Positions 6,082 through 8,719 of a DNA stretch of 8,719 nt are shown here, one piece after another. The notes under the pieces are model-generated. The model saw nothing but the letters and a program-made list of their open reading frames with translations. It was not told where the DNA came from and searched no databases. This stretch comes from Euryarchaeota archaeon UBA52 (GTDB lineage Archaea > Thermoplasmatota > Poseidoniia > Poseidoniales > Thalassarchaeaceae): positions 1-8,719 of the forward strand of contig DAVB01000041.1 in the NCBI GenBank assembly GCA_002505455.1, written 5' to 3'. The number at the start of each line of letters is the position of its first letter. Position 1 is the stretch's first letter. The translations under genes and the position numbers were made by a program.

Positions 6082-8105
6082 TGTCGGGCGGAGAGTCGTT
6101 TAGAGAACTCGTTAGAGAGGGCATTCCTGGAGACCTCCCTCCTAAGCGAGAAATCGATACAAATGTGGATCATGCGCCTCCTCGGCCCATGAATCTCGAT
6201 TCCGATTCCTTCTCCCTCGCTATAGAAAACGCACTCAGATATTTTCCAAGATCATGGCATGAGGAGCTTGCATCTGAGTTTTCTGACGAGCTTCGAACGT
6301 ATGGCCACGTGTATATGCACAGGTTCAGACCAAATTATGCTATGCACGCGAGGCCGATAGGTGATTATCCTGCTGAAATACCATCTGCAGCAGCGATAAT
6401 GTTGATGATACAGAATAATCTAGATCCCGAAGTCGCACAATATCCCCATGAGCTTGTGACATACGGGGGCAACGGCTCTGTATTCCAAAATTGGGCACAG
6501 TATCTCATAACGATGCGCCTTCTCAGCATAATGACGGAAGATCAGACTCTCGTGATGTACTCCGGTCACCCAATGGGCCTGTTTCCTTCAAACAAAGACT
6601 CGCCTAGGGTAATTGTGACAAATGGGATGATGATCCCAAATCACTCTACACAGGAGGATTATGAGTATCATAATGCAATCGGTGTCACGCAGTACGGCCA
6701 GATGACTGCCGGATCCTACATGTACATAGGACCGCAAGGAATCGTTCACGGCACGACAATAACCCTCCTCAATGCGGCTAGGCTTCATCTTGGATTGGAT
6801 CATGGACGCGGTTTAGAGGGAGTCCTCTTCGTAACCTCCGGCCTGGGCGGCATGTCGGGCGCTCAGGCAAAGGCTGCAGTGATAACCGGGGCAGTTGGGA
6901 TAATTGCAGAGACTAATCGGCATGCCGTCGAAAAGAGGCTCTCACAAGGTTGGCTATCAGAAATGAGCGATGATCTAGAGTGGGTAGCATCTCGTGCGAA
7001 GAGTGCTATAGCCAATAAAGAGCCAGTCTCAATCGGTTACATTGGCAATATAGTGGATCTCCTGGAGCATCTAGAAGATGCGAATATTGTCCCCGATCTG
7101 TGCAGTGATCAGACCAGCCTCCATAATCCATGGTTAGGCGGTTATACTCCTAGAGGCATGTCATATGATGAGGCTTCTAATATGCTTTCAGAGAACCCTG
7201 AAAAATTCAGGAAGATGGTCAAATCAACACTAGTTGACCATGGGAGTGTGATAAATCGGTTATCCGAAAAGGGAATGAAATTCTGGGATTATGGAAATGC
7301 ATTCTTGTTAGAAGCCTCAAGAGCAGGGGCGGATGTGGGTCAAGACGGCTCTTTCAGATACCCATCGTATGTTGAGGACATAATGGGGCCCATGTGTTTT
7401 GATTTCGGTTTTGGTCCATTTAGGTGGGTATGCTCATCTGGATCCATAGAGGATCTGAAAATAACCGATGAGATAGCCAAGCAGGTTCTGTTGGAGCAAT
7501 CATCCGACGCACCCGGCGAGATTCTGAGCCAAATTCTAGATAACCTAAGATGGATAACCAATGCAGATGAATATGGGATGGTTGTTGGGAGCCAAGCTAG
7601 GATATTGTACGCAGACGGAGATGGCAGGAGGCGAATAGCTGCTAAATTCAATGAGGCGGTATCTAGCGGTAAATTATCAGCACCGATTATCCTTGGAAGG
7701 GATCATCACGATGTGTCCGGTACCGATAGCCCATACAGAGAAACAGCCAATATCAGAGACGGATCAAGGTTCACGGCCGACATGGCGGTGCAGAATTTCA
7801 TTGGAGATGCATGCAGAGGGGCTACTTGGGTAAGCTTGCATAATGGCGGCGGCGTCGGATGGGGAGAAGTGATGAATGGCGGATTCGGACTTGTTCTCGA
7901 CGGGTCAATTGACGCTGCTGTGCGTGCTGAATCTATGCTCTCGTGGGATGTTGACAATGGTATTGCTAGAAGAGCATGGGCTAGAAATCCCGGTGCGATG
8001 TGGGCAATAAATAGGGCTAAGAAAAAGGACCCTCGCCTAGTTATCACCGAACCGGCTTTGGTGGACAAAGAATTGCTTGAGAGGATAGGGGGGTATTCAC
8101 CATGA
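6081..8105 (+). CDS. hutU: Urocanate hydratase (urocanase), long UROC1-like form
   Basis: Urocanase hydrates urocanate to 4-imidazolone-5-propanoate using tightly bound NAD+ as an electrophile, the second step of histidine degradation. From the ATG at 6081 it is 674 aa, close to animal UROC1 (676) and well above the roughly 550-570 of common bacterial HutU. Visible blocks are ELVTYGGNGSVFQNWAQY (about 124-141), YSGHPMGLFPS (160-170), QMTAGSYMYIGPQGI (207-221), the NAD-binding glycine-rich SGLGGMSGAQ (253-262), the active-site region FGPFRWVCSSG with Cys 451, RDHHDVSGTDSP (540-551), and HNGGGVGWGE (587-596). The whole protein follows animal UROC1 closely by eye, including NALRYFP near the N terminus. 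The start overlaps the preceding stop by one base (TGATG), and the end overlaps the hutH start by four (ATGA), so translation is probably coupled on both sides. Confidence 0.96.
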   Translation: MSGGESFRELVREGIPGDLPPKREIDTNVDHAPPRPMNLDSDSFSLAIENALRYFPRSWHEELASEFSDELRTYGHVYMHRFRPNYAMHARPIGDYPAEIPSAAAIMLMIQNNLDPEVAQYPHELVTYGGNGSVFQNWAQYLITMRLLSIMTEDQTLVMYSGHPMGLFPSNKDSPRVIVTNGMMIPNHSTQEDYEYHNAIGVTQYGQMTAGSYMYIGPQGIVHGTTITLLNAARLHLGLDHGRGLEGVLFVTSGLGGMSGAQAKAAVITGAVGIIAETNRHAVEKRLSQGWLSEMSDDLEWVASRAKSAIANKEPVSIGYIGNIVDLLEHLEDANIVPDLCSDQTSLHNPWLGGYTPRGMSYDEASNMLSENPEKFRKMVKSTLVDHGSVINRLSEKGMKFWDYGNAFLLEASRAGADVGQDGSFRYPSYVEDIMGPMCFDFGFGPFRWVCSSGSIEDLKITDEIAKQVLLEQSSDAPGEILSQILDNLRWITNADEYGMVVGSQARILYADGDGRRRIAAKFNEAVSSGKLSAPIILGRDHHDVSGTDSPYRETANIRDGSRFTADMAVQNFIGDACRGATWVSLHNGGGVGWGEVMNGGFGLVLDGSIDAAVRAESMLSWDVDNGIARRAWARNPGAMWAINRAKKKDPRLVITEPALVDKELLERIGGYSP

Positions 8106-8719
8106 GGGAAATCATACTTGATGGAAAGTCAATGACCTTGGAAGACATCATGTCGATCGGTAGCATGCCTACCAAGATTCTCATTTCAAAGTCCGCGCGG
8201 AAACTAATGGCAGACTCAAGAGAGTACGTTGAATCGATACTCGAGAGCGATGAATCCGTATATGGAATCAACACAGGATTCGGGAGTCTTTCCAATGTAA
8301 AGATCGAACCGTCGCAACTTCAACAATTACAACGTAATTTGATCCTAAGCCATGCTTGTGGAATTGGACCTAACATGAACCCTGTAACATCCCTAAGGAT
8401 GTTGGCTATTCGTGCAAATTCGCTGGCTGTAGGGGTCTCGGGGATAAGGCCGGAAGTTGTGGATACAATGCTTGACCTGGTTAATTCCGGATATGCGCCA
8501 ACTATCCCATCAGTGGGTTCATTGGGGGCTTCAGGAGATCTCGCCCCGCTAGCTCACATGGCTATGGCGCTCATTGGAGAAGGCCAATTTATGTGCAAGC
8601 GTGGAAACAAATGGGAGGAAATTGCCTCCAAGACGGTTTTCGAGAACATAGGGAAAGAACCCGTCACCCTAAGTGCGAAAGAGGGTCTTTCTCTCATTAA
8701 TGGGACCTCTCAAATGGCG
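8102..8719 (+). CDS. hutH: Histidine ammonia-lyase (histidase), 3'-partial
   Basis: Histidase deaminates L-histidine to trans-urocanate and ammonia, the first step of the pathway. The 206 codons visible are the N-terminal part of a protein usually near 500 aa; the rest is beyond the window. The Ala-Ser-Gly triad that forms the MIO prosthetic group is at 143-145, in the block SVGSLGASGDLAPLAHMA (137-154). Other family signatures are YGINTGFGSL (54-63) with the conserved active-site Tyr, the SHACGIG helix start (83-89), and SLINGTSQMA (197-206) with Asn 200 at the window end. The ATG overlaps the hutU stop as ATGA, and a G-rich run at 8088-8094 may serve as a ribosome binding site. Related MIO enzymes (phenylalanine or tyrosine ammonia-lyases) share the fold, but the hut context makes histidase the clear choice. 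Confidence 0.95.
   Translation, partial: MREIILDGKSMTLEDIMSIGSMPTKILISKSARKLMADSREYVESILESDESVYGINTGFGSLSNVKIEPSQLQQLQRNLILSHACGIGPNMNPVTSLRMLAIRANSLAVGVSGIRPEVVDTMLDLVNSGYAPTIPSVGSLGASGDLAPLAHMAMALIGEGQFMCKRGNKWEEIASKTVFENIGKEPVTLSAKEGLSLINGTSQMA

Noticed and set aside
7706..8068. Minus-strand open frame of 120 codons within hutU
   Set aside because: It lies opposite highly conserved urocanase blocks, its translation resembles no family I know, and it has no start context; it is a shadow of hutU. The other antisense and out-of-frame open frames inside metG, pan, the transferase, the cyclodeaminase and hutH were rejected for the same reason.

Overview
The window reads as a compact, gene-dense archaeal chromosome fragment, probably from a mesophilic euryarchaeon. 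The archaeal evidence is a proteasome-activating nucleotidase (PAN), an MBF1-type zinc-ribbon/HTH regulator, a Tsr3 rRNA-modifying enzyme and an archaeal-style methionyl-tRNA synthetase with a fused tRNA-binding tail. The histidine-degradation branch present needs tetrahydrofolate, so the organism is expected to use folate as C1 carrier. A Thermoplasmatota or marine-group euryarchaeon would fit, but this is inference and not proven by the window. By eye the base composition is near balanced and even across the genes. I see no tRNA or rRNA genes, mobile elements, CRISPR arrays or long repeats.

Layout: (1) positions 1-2133, plus strand, methionyl-tRNA synthetase, cut at its 5' end by the window edge. 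(2) 2119-3142, minus strand, a two-gene unit: MBF1-like regulator followed by tsr3. The tsr3 end overlaps the metG end convergently by 15 bp. (3) 3143-3218, a 76-bp divergent intergenic region, the only real intergenic gap. (4) 3219-8719, plus strand, a very tight run: PAN, glutamate formimidoyltransferase, formimidoyltetrahydrofolate cyclodeaminase, urocanate hydratase, and histidine ammonia-lyase, which runs off the right edge. Junctions within this run are 11 bp, 14 bp, a 1-nt TGATG overlap and a 4-nt ATGA overlap, so it looks like one translationally coupled operon.

Together the last four genes supply the histidine-to-glutamate route via urocanate and N-formimidoylglutamate, with the C1 unit and ammonia released through folate. 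The imidazolonepropionase (hutI) needed between urocanase and the formimidoyltransferase is not in the window and may lie downstream of hutH. The most notable point is that this catabolic operon is headed by the ATPase that unfolds proteins for the archaeal 20S proteasome. This suggests, but does not prove, co-expression of protein turnover and amino-acid catabolism. The urocanase is the long (about 674-residue) form resembling animal UROC1, not the shorter common bacterial form.
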